Shown here: one piece after another, positions 1 to 7,460 of the stretch
How the letters are laid out: each line of letters begins with the position of its first letter
Position numbering within the stretch: position 1 is the first letter of the stretch
Assembly: GCA_028714615.1 (NCBI GenBank)
Contig: JAQTMA010000119.1
Span: 1,477 to 12,495, forward strand
Length of the DNA: 11,019 bases
Reading direction: 5' to 3'
Source: Anaerolineaceae bacterium
GTDB taxonomy: Bacteria > Chloroflexota > Anaerolineae > Anaerolineales > Anaerolineaceae
Notes under the pieces: generated by a model
What the model was told of the DNA's origin: nothing
The model's input: only the letters and a program-made list of their open reading frames with translations
Database searches by the model: none
Made by a program: the position numbers and the translations under genes

Positions 1-2
1 TT

Positions 3-2792
3 GTTGCCCTGGATATCGAAACCACGGGGCTTGACCCCTCCTCCGACGCCATCCTGGAAATCGGCGCAGCCAAGTTCTCCGGCCGGCGCGTTGAATCAGA
101 ATGGTCCACGCTGGTCAACCCCGGCCGGCCGATCCCCGCGTTCATCACCCAGCTTACCGGCATCACCGGTGAAATGGTGCAGAACGCCCCGCGCCTGCGC
201 GACGTGCTGCCCGATCTGATCCATTTCGCCGGGAATGCCCCCATCCTGGGGCACAACATCGGCTTCGACCTGAGCTTCCTGCGCAAGTACGGGGCGCTCA
301 CCCTCAACGAATCCATCGACACCTACGAGCTGGCAGCCATCCTGCTGCCCACCGCCACCCGTTACAACCTGGGCATGCTGGCCCAGTCGCTCGGCATCTT
401 GCTGCCGGCCACCCATCGCGCCCTGGACGACGCCCGCGTGGCCCACGCCGTATACCTCCAGTTGGTCGAGCGCGCCAACCTGTTGCCCATCGACCTGCTG
501 GCGGAGTTCGTACGCCTTAGCGAGCCGGTGGAATGGGGCGCGGGCTGGATCTTCGGCCAGATGCTGCGGGCGCGCATCCGCGAGCAGCCGGTGGCGCCGC
601 GCAAGGTGATGGACCGCGCTCACGAAGCGGTTTTCGCCGGCATCCGTGCAGCCGAGCTGGCGCCGCTCGTCCCCAAAGACCGCCCGCTCGCCCTGGATCT
701 GGACGAATGTTCCGCCCTGTTGGATTACGGTGGACCCTTTGCCAACCATTTCTCGGGGTACGAGCACCGCCCGCAACAGGTCGAAATGCTGCGCGCCGTG
801 GCCGACGCATTCTCGCACAATAAGCACTTGCTGGTCGAAGCCGGCACCGGCACCGGCAAGAGCTTTGCCTACCTGGTCCCGGCAGCTTTGTGGGCAGTCA
901 AGAACAACATGCGCGTGGTGGTCTCAACCAACACGATTAACCTGCAAGACCAACTCATCCAAAAAGACATCCCCGACCTATGCGCCGCGTTGGGATTGCA
1001 GTTGAACGTCACGGTGCTGAAAGGCCGCGCCAATTACCTGTGCCCGCGCCGCCTGGAGCTGATGCGCCAGCGCGGACCGGAAAACGCGGAGGAGATGCGC
1101 GTCCTGGCCAAGGTGCTGGTCTGGATGCAAGAAAGCCAGAGCGGCGACCGTTCGGAGATCAACCTGAACGGCCCGGCTGAGCGGGACGTGTGGGCGCACC
1201 TGTGCGCGGAAGACGAAGGCTGCCGTACGGAGATTTGCATCAAACGCACCGGGGGAGCCTGCCCATTCCACCGCGCCCGCCAGGCTGCGCAGAGCGCGCA
1301 CCTGCTGGTAGTCAACCACGCCCTGCTGCTGGCCGACATCGCCACCGGCAGCCGCGTGCTCCCCGATTATGATTACCTGATCATCGACGAAGGCCACCAC
1401 CTGGAATCGGCCACCACCAACGCGCTCAGTTTCAAGGTCACCGAAAGCGACATGGCGCGTTTACTGCGCGAACTGGGCGGGCCGAGCTCGGGCGTGATGG
1501 GGCGTTACCTGAACCTGACCCGCGATCTCATCCCCCCGGCCGATTACGCCGCTCTTAACCAGATCGTTTCACGCGCCACGGATTACGCCTTTCGCCTGGA
1601 GAACCTTAGCCGCCGCTTCTTTCAAACGGTCGACCAGTTTCTCTCCGACCAGCGGGAAGGCCGTCCATTGGGCATCTACCCGCATCAGGAGCGCATCCAA
1701 TCCGCCACGCGCACGCTGCCGAGCTGGTCGGAGGTCGAAATGGTGTGGGGAGAGGCGCTCGATTCGTTCAAGCCATTACTGCAACAATCCGCCAGGCTGA
1801 ACCAGGCATTGAGTGAGCTGGAACTCGACCTCAGCGAGGACCTGGAAGACGTGCAGAATTCTTTGGGCGACCTGGTGCGCCGCCTGACCGAAGTGCAGAT
1901 CAACCTGGGCGACCTGGTGTCGAATCCCAAGCCGGATATGGTCTACTGGGTGGAACATCACCCCAGCGGGAACCGCCTATCCTTGCAAGTGGCGCCGCTG
2001 CACATCGGCCCGCTGATGGAGAAGTACCTGTGGCACGAGAAATCCAGCGTGGTTCTCACCTCGGCCACCCTGACGACCGCCGGTGAATTCGATTACCTGC
2101 GCAACCGCCTGAACGCAGACGAAGCCGACGAGCTGGCGGTTGGCTCGCCGTTCGAATACCAGAGCTCCGCCATGCTATACCTGGTCAATGACATCCCCGA
2201 ACCCTCCGATGCCAACGGTCACCAGCGCGCCATCGAGCACGCTATCCGCCAGTTGGCCAAGGCCACCGAAGGCAAGATGCTGGTGTTGTTTACTTCGTAT
2301 GCCCAGCTCAAGCGCACGTCAAATGCCATCGGTTCAGGGCTGGCGGAAGCCGGCATCCTGGTCTACGAGCAGGGCGAAGGCGCATCGGCCAACACCCTGC
2401 TGGAAAACTTCCGCGGGGCAGACCGGGCCGTTCTGTTGGGGACGCGTTCGTTTTGGGAGGGGGTGGATGTACCCGGCGATGCGCTCTCCGTGCTGGTGAT
2501 CGTCAAGCTACCCTTCGACGTGCCTACCGAACCGATCATTGCCGCGCGCTCCGAGACTTTTGACGACCCCTTCAATGAATACAACCTGCCGGAGGCCATT
2601 TTGCGCTTCCGCCAGGGATTCGGCCGTCTCATCCGCACCCAAACCGACCGGGGGGTGGTGGCGGTGCTGGACAAGCGCATCCTGACCAAACGCTACGGCC
2701 GTTCATTCCTCGATTCCCTACCCACCTGCAACGTCAAGGTCGGCCCGGTAAGCGACCTGCCCCGATCGGCAATGAGCTGGCTGCGGAAGTAA
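3..2792 (+). CDS. dinG: DinG-type ATP-dependent helicase with N-terminal DEDD exonuclease domain (5' partial)
   Basis: The reading frame is open from the window edge, so the start lies upstream; 929 residues are visible. Residues 1-160 form a DnaQ-like 3'-5' exonuclease domain: motif I DIETTG (4-9), motif II GHNIGFD (83-89) and motif III with H138 and D143. The rest is an XPD/DinG-like superfamily 2 helicase: Walker A GTGTGKS (281-287), DEGH box (462-465) and motif VI QGFGRLIR (871-878). Cysteines 347, 407, 412 and 420 fit the iron-sulfur ligands of the family, with C401 as an extra nearby cysteine. Family knowledge: DinG unwinds DNA and resolves R-loops; exonuclease-fused forms of about 930 aa occur in Bacillus and relatives, so only a few residues are probably missing. 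It ends in TAA, convergent with the XRE gene. Whether the exonuclease is active in this protein cannot be seen, although all acidic motifs are present. Confidence 0.96.
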   Translation, partial: VALDIETTGLDPSSDAILEIGAAKFSGRRVESEWSTLVNPGRPIPAFITQLTGITGEMVQNAPRLRDVLPDLIHFAGNAPILGHNIGFDLSFLRKYGALTLNESIDTYELAAILLPTATRYNLGMLAQSLGILLPATHRALDDARVAHAVYLQLVERANLLPIDLLAEFVRLSEPVEWGAGWIFGQMLRARIREQPVAPRKVMDRAHEAVFAGIRAAELAPLVPKDRPLALDLDECSALLDYGGPFANHFSGYEHRPQQVEMLRAVADAFSHNKHLLVEAGTGTGKSFAYLVPAALWAVKNNMRVVVSTNTINLQDQLIQKDIPDLCAALGLQLNVTVLKGRANYLCPRRLELMRQRGPENAEEMRVLAKVLVWMQESQSGDRSEINLNGPAERDVWAHLCAEDEGCRTEICIKRTGGACPFHRARQAAQSAHLLVVNHALLLADIATGSRVLPDYDYLIIDEGHHLESATTNALSFKVTESDMARLLRELGGPSSGVMGRYLNLTRDLIPPADYAALNQIVSRATDYAFRLENLSRRFFQTVDQFLSDQREGRPLGIYPHQERIQSATRTLPSWSEVEMVWGEALDSFKPLLQQSARLNQALSELELDLSEDLEDVQNSLGDLVRRLTEVQINLGDLVSNPKPDMVYWVEHHPSGNRLSLQVAPLHIGPLMEKYLWHEKSSVVLTSATLTTAGEFDYLRNRLNADEADELAVGSPFEYQSSAMLYLVNDIPEPSDANGHQRAIEHAIRQLAKATEGKMLVLFTSYAQLKRTSNAIGSGLAEAGILVYEQGEGASANTLLENFRGADRAVLLGTRSFWEGVDVPGDALSVLVIVKLPFDVPTEPIIAARSETFDDPFNEYNLPEAILRFRQGFGRLIRTQTDRGVVAVLDKRILTKRYGRSFLDSLPTCNVKVGPVSDLPRSAMSWLRK

Positions 2793-2943
2793 AGGAGATT
2801 TATCCGCAAATTTCGCCAATCGTTCTTTGGCAATTAGCGAGATTCATTCTTGGTCAGCTAAACCTAGGACAGCATTCCTTGCTTTTCATCTCGCTGAGAA
2901 GCTTTCTTTTCCTCTGAGCGCATGTAAGTTCTCGGGTAAAGCC
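2793..2943. other. Convergent intergenic region, no clear terminator
   Basis: This 151-bp AT-richer stretch separates the ends of dinG and the XRE gene. It holds a small inverted repeat GCCAA/TTGGC (2815-2819 and 2827-2831) and an 8-bp inverted repeat AGCGAGAT/ATCTCGCT (2836-2843 and 2888-2895) with a 44-nt loop. Neither is followed by a convincing T-run on either strand, so I do not call a terminator. Confidence 0.4.
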
Positions 2944-3612
2944 TTAACCTTTTTCGGAAGGTTGTTCACCCGACTCCCCAGGTTCCTCCTTGGGGAGAGG
3001 GGTGGTCTCCGCGGCGAAATGGAATTCGCTGGGGCGTTCGCTCTCCTCGAAGCCCGCCAGGACGAAAATGGCATTTGCCACCGTCTTCCCCGGGTTGCGC
3101 CAGCGGTGATTCAACTGGGCTGCGAAGAGCAGGCTATCTCCCGCCGTGAGGATAAAGCGCTCATCATCGACCTCGTACTCCATCGTCCCCCGCAGGCAGA
3201 AAACGAATTCGTGCCCGGTGTGGAGCATGCCATAGGGGCCGCTGCTGCCGCCGCTCTCCATCGTAATCATGAAGGGCTCCATCCGCCCGGTAAACTCCTC
3301 TCCTCCCAAGCCTTCCCACACCCCCCGGGTGAGCGGCAGGCGGACGCGTTCGCTGGCCTTGCAAAAGACTATTTTGCTGCGCGGTGGTTCTTCACGGAAG
3401 AAGGCCGTGATGGGTACTTCCAACGCTCCAGCAAGTTTGTGCAGCGTGCTGACCGATGGCGAGGTCAAGCCACGTTCAATCATGCTCAGAGCGTTGGCTG
3501 AAAGTCCACTGCGGCGAGCCAGGGCGCGCATGGAAACGCCGCGCTCCTCACGCAAACTGCGCAATCGCATCCCCACATCGATTGATAGCGCCTCTTTTCC
3601 GAGTATGTCCAC
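2944..3612 (-). CDS. XRE-family transcriptional regulator with C-terminal cupin domain
   Basis: A 222-aa cytoplasmic DNA-binding protein. Residues 13-72 are a Cro/C1-type helix-turn-helix, with RLRSLREERGVSMRALARRS and then the recognition-helix region around SANALSMIERG. Residues 110-186 are a small beta-barrel cupin with H131, H134, E135 and H169 as candidate metal or ligand residues. The last 30 residues are charged and probably disordered. The start is GTG at 3612, chosen because a perfect AGGAGG (3618-3623) sits 5 nt upstream. XRE-cupin proteins are usually local repressors or activators that sense a small molecule through the cupin; the ligand here is unknown. It lies 123 bp downstream of the thiamine operon on the same strand, so read-through is possible, but it has its own candidate promoter and tandem repeat. 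A role in thiamine control is not shown. Confidence 0.92.
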   Translation of the reverse strand: MDILGKEALSIDVGMRLRSLREERGVSMRALARRSGLSANALSMIERGLTSPSVSTLHKLAGALEVPITAFFREEPPRSKIVFCKASERVRLPLTRGVWEGLGGEEFTGRMEPFMITMESGGSSGPYGMLHTGHEFVFCLRGTMEYEVDDERFILTAGDSLLFAAQLNHRWRNPGKTVANAIFVLAGFEESERPSEFHFAAETTPLPKEEPGESGEQPSEKG

Positions 3613-3637
3613 CGCAACCTCCTATCGCCGATTAATG

Positions 3638-3677
3638 ATCAAATATATCCAGATCAATTATATCCAGATTCATCCAG
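3638..3677 (-). promoter_or_regulatory. Tandem 15-bp repeat upstream of the XRE-cupin gene (candidate operator)
   Basis: On the minus strand CTGGATATAATTGAT (3653-3667) is followed directly by CTGGATATATTTGAT (3638-3652), a 14/15 match with no spacer. A partial third unit, CTGGATGAAT, occupies 3668-3677. Each full copy contains a -10-like hexamer (TATAAT at 3657-3662; TATATT in the next). The array ends 15 nt before the AGGAGG of the regulator gene. Inference: this is the promoter region and the autoregulatory binding site. The -35 is weak at standard spacing; a TTGTCA further upstream would need a 21-nt spacer. Confidence 0.5.
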
Positions 3678-3735
3678 TTTATGTGACAAATCATTCAGGT
3701 TCTTTGGGAATCCTCGTGGAATTGACCGAAGAGCC

Positions 3736-4269
3736 TTATACATCAATCCACTGAATGGCTTCTGGGCCAGGTTTTTCCAAATTCTCGGAGCCAATGAACA
3801 AACCCTGGGCCTTGAACAACTCCTGCAGAGTGAAAAAGTACTCCATAACCACCTGAAACTGAGTGAACGGGTCTGTTCCCTCGGTGAACGCCTGGTCCGA
3901 CCACCACACGATCTCCAACCCGGCCATCGCATTGCGCAGCAGGCGGACGATCACGTGCAGGTCGAGGCTGAATCCATCCACCGGCGCCGTGAAATTGACG
4001 CTCAAGTCCTCGATCGCCCCCGTTTGGAGCCGTTCCAGGTTGCTCTGGATGCTATCGGTGCTGATCGACAGCGCTTGTTCACCGGACTCGCCGGTCACTA
4101 CCGAGGTGCGGAAGTCCTTTGTCATCTCCGCCAGGCTGAGGAAAGCTTGGGGTATCTGGTCGAGTGGCACGTTCGGCAGGTAAATTTCGGTCGCCGAGCC
4201 ATCAAAATTGGTGATCCACCCTTTCGATCTTAGCCAGGCTCTTTGAATTCTTGACTGAGTGGTTTCCAT
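3736..4269 (-). CDS. Hypothetical protein, last gene of the thiamine operon
   Basis: A 177-aa protein I do not recognise. It has no signal peptide, no clear membrane helix and no catalytic signature that I can name. The N-terminus is basic and Trp-rich (IQRAWLRSKGWITNFDG). The middle reads as mixed helix and strand, including a Ser/Thr/Gln-rich stretch near residues 65-80. The C-terminal half has aromatic-rich segments (LEIVWWSDQ, VVMEYFFTLQELF). The ATG at 4269 overlaps the upstream DUF402 gene by 40 nt. It is supported by AAGGAG at 4275-4280 with a 5-nt spacer inside that gene, which implies translational coupling. Position predicts co-expression with thiamine uptake. It ends in TAA, with no obvious hairpin terminator before the XRE gene. 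Confidence 0.78.
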   Translation of the reverse strand: METTQSRIQRAWLRSKGWITNFDGSATEIYLPNVPLDQIPQAFLSLAEMTKDFRTSVVTGESGEQALSISTDSIQSNLERLQTGAIEDLSVNFTAPVDGFSLDLHVIVRLLRNAMAGLEIVWWSDQAFTEGTDPFTQFQVVMEYFFTLQELFKAQGLFIGSENLEKPGPEAIQWIDV

Positions 4270-4703
4270 TCCAGCTCCTTTAATTCTTGCAAAGCACGCA
4301 GCGCCTTATGCCGGTCTGCTTCTGATAGAGACAGCGCTGCGAACTCATCTTCATCCAGAACTTCCTGGCGGCCGTCCGGAAAAACCAGCAAATCCAGTGC
4401 CAGGTCCACATAGGCAACCTCCGTCTTTGTTATGGTTGCCGGGCAGGCCACATTGCTATACCAGCATTTGATGCGGTCATCGTCTTTATCGTGGACTTCA
4501 AAGATGTTATACCAGCGGTCGGTATAGTAAGCTTCGAGAAACCGGTCGTCATTGCGGAAAAGCACCCCGTGAAAGGGCAGGTCGGCGCGGTTGAAGCGCG
4601 CCTCAAGCAAGATCGCGCGTGGATCCCGCGCAAGCACCTGACCGGTGTAGCGCCAGGTTTCCTGGCCTTGCAGATCGAGCTTCATGACCGTGATTTCAGG
4701 CAT
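4230..4703 (-). CDS. DUF402 family protein (possible nucleotide or phosphoester phosphatase)
   Basis: A 157-aa protein with the DUF402 hallmarks: WYNIFEVHD (64-72), the aromatic-rich KCWYSNVACP (79-88), YVDLALDLLVFPDG (98-111) and the acidic LDEDEF (116-121). The family includes the staphylococcal nucleoside tri/diphosphatase (Ntdp) and the fosfomycin-pathway enzyme FomD; both are metal-dependent phosphohydrolases that use acidic residues of these motifs. The activity here is unknown. ATG at 4703 overlaps the thiQ stop by 8 nt. No clear Shine-Dalgarno is seen, so translation probably depends on ribosomes finishing thiQ; a second ATG at residue 7 is an alternative start. The tail of the gene contains the Shine-Dalgarno and start of the next gene. 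Its location in a TPP-controlled operon suggests, but does not prove, work on thiamine phosphates or nucleotides. Confidence 0.85.
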   Translation of the reverse strand: MPEITVMKLDLQGQETWRYTGQVLARDPRAILLEARFNRADLPFHGVLFRNDDRFLEAYYTDRWYNIFEVHDKDDDRIKCWYSNVACPATITKTEVAYVDLALDLLVFPDGRQEVLDEDEFAALSLSEADRHKALRALQELKELEWKPLSQEFKEPG

Positions 4704-5742
4704 GATCCAGGCACACCAACTCTTCAGGTGGAATGGAGATGGTCAGCTTTTGCCCGCGTTCGGGCGCCTCAGGTAGCGAGAAGATCAATTCGGCGCCATT
4801 GCCGGTGCGCAGCGTCACTCGGAAAACCTCCCCGCGAAAGACCACGTCTGCCACCACACCCTGGATCGTGTTCAGACCTGGCGTTGTTATCACGCGAGCG
4901 TGGCCCGGGCGCAGGAGAAGCATGACGGCCTGGCCAACTTGTGGCAGAAACCCGGTGCAGCTCACTTGAACCACTCCGAGATGTGTTCGCACCTGGAGCG
5001 GGTTGGTTGACACCAGCGCCCCCTCCAGAATGTTGCCCAGGCCCAAAAAGCGGGCCACCCAAACGGAGGCCGGGTGGTTATAAACCTGCGCCGGCGTGCC
5101 GCTCTGGGCTACCACGCCTTTGTCCAGCAGCGCCAGGCGATCCGCGATGGCGAAGGCTTCTTCCTGATCGTGGGTCACGTAGATGGCCGGGATACCGGTG
5201 GTGCGCAGGATGTGACGCAACTGAAGCGAGAGCTGTTCGCGCAGGGTTCGATCCAGGGCGGCGAGCGGCTCATCCAGCATCAGCAAGCGTGGACCGGGCG
5301 CCAGCGCCCGCGCCAGGGCAACCCGCTGCTGCTCGCCCCCCGACAGGTCCGTCACTCGCCGGCCAGCAAAATCACTCAGGTTGACCATCTCCAGAGAGAC
5401 GCGCACGCGCTGGTCGATTTCCTCCTGCGGCAGACCGTGCATGCGCAGTCCGAAAGCCACATTCTGGGCGACGTTGCGGTGCGGGAACAGGGCATAATCC
5501 TGGAACATCAGGCCAAAATTACGCCGGTAGGACGGAACGTCTATCAAATCTTGACCGTCCCACAGCACCTGACCGCTTTCCGCACCTTCCAGCCCGGCAA
5601 TGATGCGCAGCAAGGTGCTTTTCCCGCTGCCTGAGGGTCCCAACAGGCAGAGGGTCTCACCCTGGCCCACCGACAGGGAGATGCCTTTCAGGAGCGGCTG
5701 ACCTTCATAGGATTTGGAGATTTCGATCAGTTTAAGCATCAT
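4696..5742 (-). CDS. thiQ: Thiamine ABC transporter ATP-binding protein
   Basis: A 348-aa ABC ATPase that powers thiamine import at the inner face of the membrane. Visible motifs are Walker A GPSGSGKST (35-43), Q-loop Q81 in MFQDYALFPH, signature LSGGEQQ (133-139), Walker B LLMLDEP (153-159) and the H-loop histidine 191 in VTHDQEEA. Residues from about 240 to the end form a beta-rich TOBE-like extension, as in the FbpC/PotA/CysA group. Enterobacterial ThiQ is only about 230 aa and lacks this part, so by sequence alone the protein could be taken for an iron or polyamine ATPase. The thiamine assignment comes from ThiB, ThiN and the TPP riboswitch in the same operon. ATG at 5742 overlaps the thiP stop in an ATGA arrangement, with AGGAG at 5753-5757. 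A second ATG follows immediately. Confidence 0.93.
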   Translation of the reverse strand: MMLKLIEISKSYEGQPLLKGISLSVGQGETLCLLGPSGSGKSTLLRIIAGLEGAESGQVLWDGQDLIDVPSYRRNFGLMFQDYALFPHRNVAQNVAFGLRMHGLPQEEIDQRVRVSLEMVNLSDFAGRRVTDLSGGEQQRVALARALAPGPRLLMLDEPLAALDRTLREQLSLQLRHILRTTGIPAIYVTHDQEEAFAIADRLALLDKGVVAQSGTPAQVYNHPASVWVARFLGLGNILEGALVSTNPLQVRTHLGVVQVSCTGFLPQVGQAVMLLLRPGHARVITTPGLNTIQGVVADVVFRGEVFRVTLRTGNGAELIFSLPEAPERGQKLTISIPPEELVCLDHA

Positions 5743-7460
5743 TTACCATGTTCTCCTGGCAAGCGCAGGCGCTCAATGAGCAGGATGCCGGCGCCGCAGA
5801 CGACCATCAACAGGGTCGCCATCGCCAGCGCCTGACCATAATTGAGCGCACCCGGCTGGGAGAGGAACCGATAGATGGCGATGGGCAGGGTCGGGTATTC
5901 CGGGCGGGCCAGGAACGAGGTAGCGCCAAACTCACCCAGGGAGATGGTGAACGCAAAAACCGCCGAAGCCAGGGCAGCCCGGGCGAGAATGGGCAGGTCG
6001 ATCTCACGCCACACCCGCAGCGGTGATGCCCCTAACACCGCAGCCGCCTGGCGCAATGAATTCGGGATGGATCCTAAGGTGGGCTGCAGGCTGCGCACCA
6101 CGAAGGGGAGCGCCACCAGGGTGTGCGCCAAAGGGACCAGTAAAGGGGATGCGCGCAGGTCGAGCGGGGGGCGGTTGAAAACCAGGATAAAACCCAGCCC
6201 GAGGGTGACTGCGGAGGTTCCCAACGGTAACATCAGGACAGGATCCAGCAGGCGGTTGAGCGCGGCAGGCTGGTTGAGGGCGTAGGCCGCCGCGAATCCC
6301 AGGCTGACCGAGAGCAGCACCGTCGCGCCGGCATAGATCAGCGAGTTGCGGGCTGCCTCCACCGGAGGGACGTAAAAGAGCGATTCGCGCGGGTTGGTAA
6401 ACAACGCCTGGTAATACTGCGTGGTCAGGCCGGCTTGCACCTCCCCACGCTGCCCGCGATTCGCCTCCAGGCGCGAGAAGGAGCGCAAAGCCAGGGCTGC
6501 CAGGGGAGAGACCAGCAGGACTGCCAGAACGGCGATGAGGCTTCCCACCAACAGGCGCTGGCGGAAGCCGCGCGGCCGGCGTACACTGCCCGGCTGAGTG
6601 CGTGGGGCAAGAGGAACGATGGCAGCCGCGATCGAGCGCGAATAGACACCGGTGATCACCAGGGTGCACAGCAACTGCACCAAGGAAAGTAGCCCCGCCA
6701 GCGGCAGGTTGAGCAGGTTCAACGCCTGAATGTAGATGGCCACCTCGATCGTCGCAAAGCGCGGGCCGCCCAGGATCAAAATGACGCCGAAACTTGTGAA
6801 ATCGAACAGGAAGACCAGCAAGGCAGCCGCCAGGATCGAAGGACGCAGCAGCGGCAGGGTCACCTCGCGGAAGACGCGCGCCCGGCTGGCTCCTAACACC
6901 TCTGCCGCCTGCCCCAAGCGCCCATCCAGGCGCGCCCAGGCGTTGCCCACCGTACGGATGACGACGGTGGTGTTGTAAAAAACGTGGGCGACCAGGATTG
7001 CCCCAAACGTGTACAAGAAGTTGATGGGTGGCGCGTCCAGGTGGAACGCCTCCATCAAAGCCAGGTTGGCCCAGCCGCGCGGCCCGAGCAGCGCGTTGAA
7101 CGCCGCGGCGACCACCACGGTCGGCAAGATGAAGGGGATGGTGGTCAGGGCGCGCAGCAGCTCTTTTCCCGGGAAGGTGTAGCGGGCGAAGAGATAAGCG
7201 CCCGGCAGCCCGACCGCCAGGGTGAGCAGCATCGAGAGCAGCGCCTGGTAGAGCGTGAAGCCCAATGGCCGGCCCACCTGCTCCCAGGTCAGCAGCGGCT
7301 GGGGAGCCTGCACCGTGGTCAGCCCAAGGCGGAAGACCGAAAAGAGCGGGTAGAAAAAAAAGAGCGTCAGGAAGGCCAGGGGAAGGCTCCACAGCAGCAG
7401 AACGCGGCGGTTGGCCCAATTCCGCCTGGCAAGCCACACTTGGCGAATTCCCTGGCTCAA
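5739..7460 (-). CDS. thiP: Thiamine ABC transporter permease (two fused permease domains)
   Basis: A 573-aa integral membrane protein made of two homologous permease halves, each with about six hydrophobic helices. Both halves carry the EAA loop that contacts the ATPase: EVLGASRARVFREVTLPLL (about 187-205) and AAVLGASPLRVWREIDLP (about 473-490). The halves are joined by a basic linker near residues 285-300. The size and fused design match ThiP and FbpB permeases; the operon decides for thiamine. The start is TTG at 7460, which overlaps the thiB stop as TTGA (4 nt). There is no strong Shine-Dalgarno, so translation is probably coupled to thiB; a nearby in-frame GTG (codon 8) is a weaker alternative. 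A long open frame in another phase over the same DNA is a compositional shadow. Confidence 0.94.
   Translation of the reverse strand: MSQGIRQVWLARRNWANRRVLLLWSLPLAFLTLFFFYPLFSVFRLGLTTVQAPQPLLTWEQVGRPLGFTLYQALLSMLLTLAVGLPGAYLFARYTFPGKELLRALTTIPFILPTVVVAAAFNALLGPRGWANLALMEAFHLDAPPINFLYTFGAILVAHVFYNTTVVIRTVGNAWARLDGRLGQAAEVLGASRARVFREVTLPLLRPSILAAALLVFLFDFTSFGVILILGGPRFATIEVAIYIQALNLLNLPLAGLLSLVQLLCTLVITGVYSRSIAAAIVPLAPRTQPGSVRRPRGFRQRLLVGSLIAVLAVLLVSPLAALALRSFSRLEANRGQRGEVQAGLTTQYYQALFTNPRESLFYVPPVEAARNSLIYAGATVLLSVSLGFAAAYALNQPAALNRLLDPVLMLPLGTSAVTLGLGFILVFNRPPLDLRASPLLVPLAHTLVALPFVVRSLQPTLGSIPNSLRQAAAVLGASPLRVWREIDLPILARAALASAVFAFTISLGEFGATSFLARPEYPTLPIAIYRFLSQPGALNYGQALAMATLLMVVCGAGILLIERLRLPGEHGK

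Noticed and set aside
2827..3501. A 224-codon open frame on the plus strand opposite the XRE-cupin gene
   Set aside because: No ribosome site or family motif, whereas the minus strand encodes a clear helix-turn-helix plus cupin with a perfect Shine-Dalgarno.
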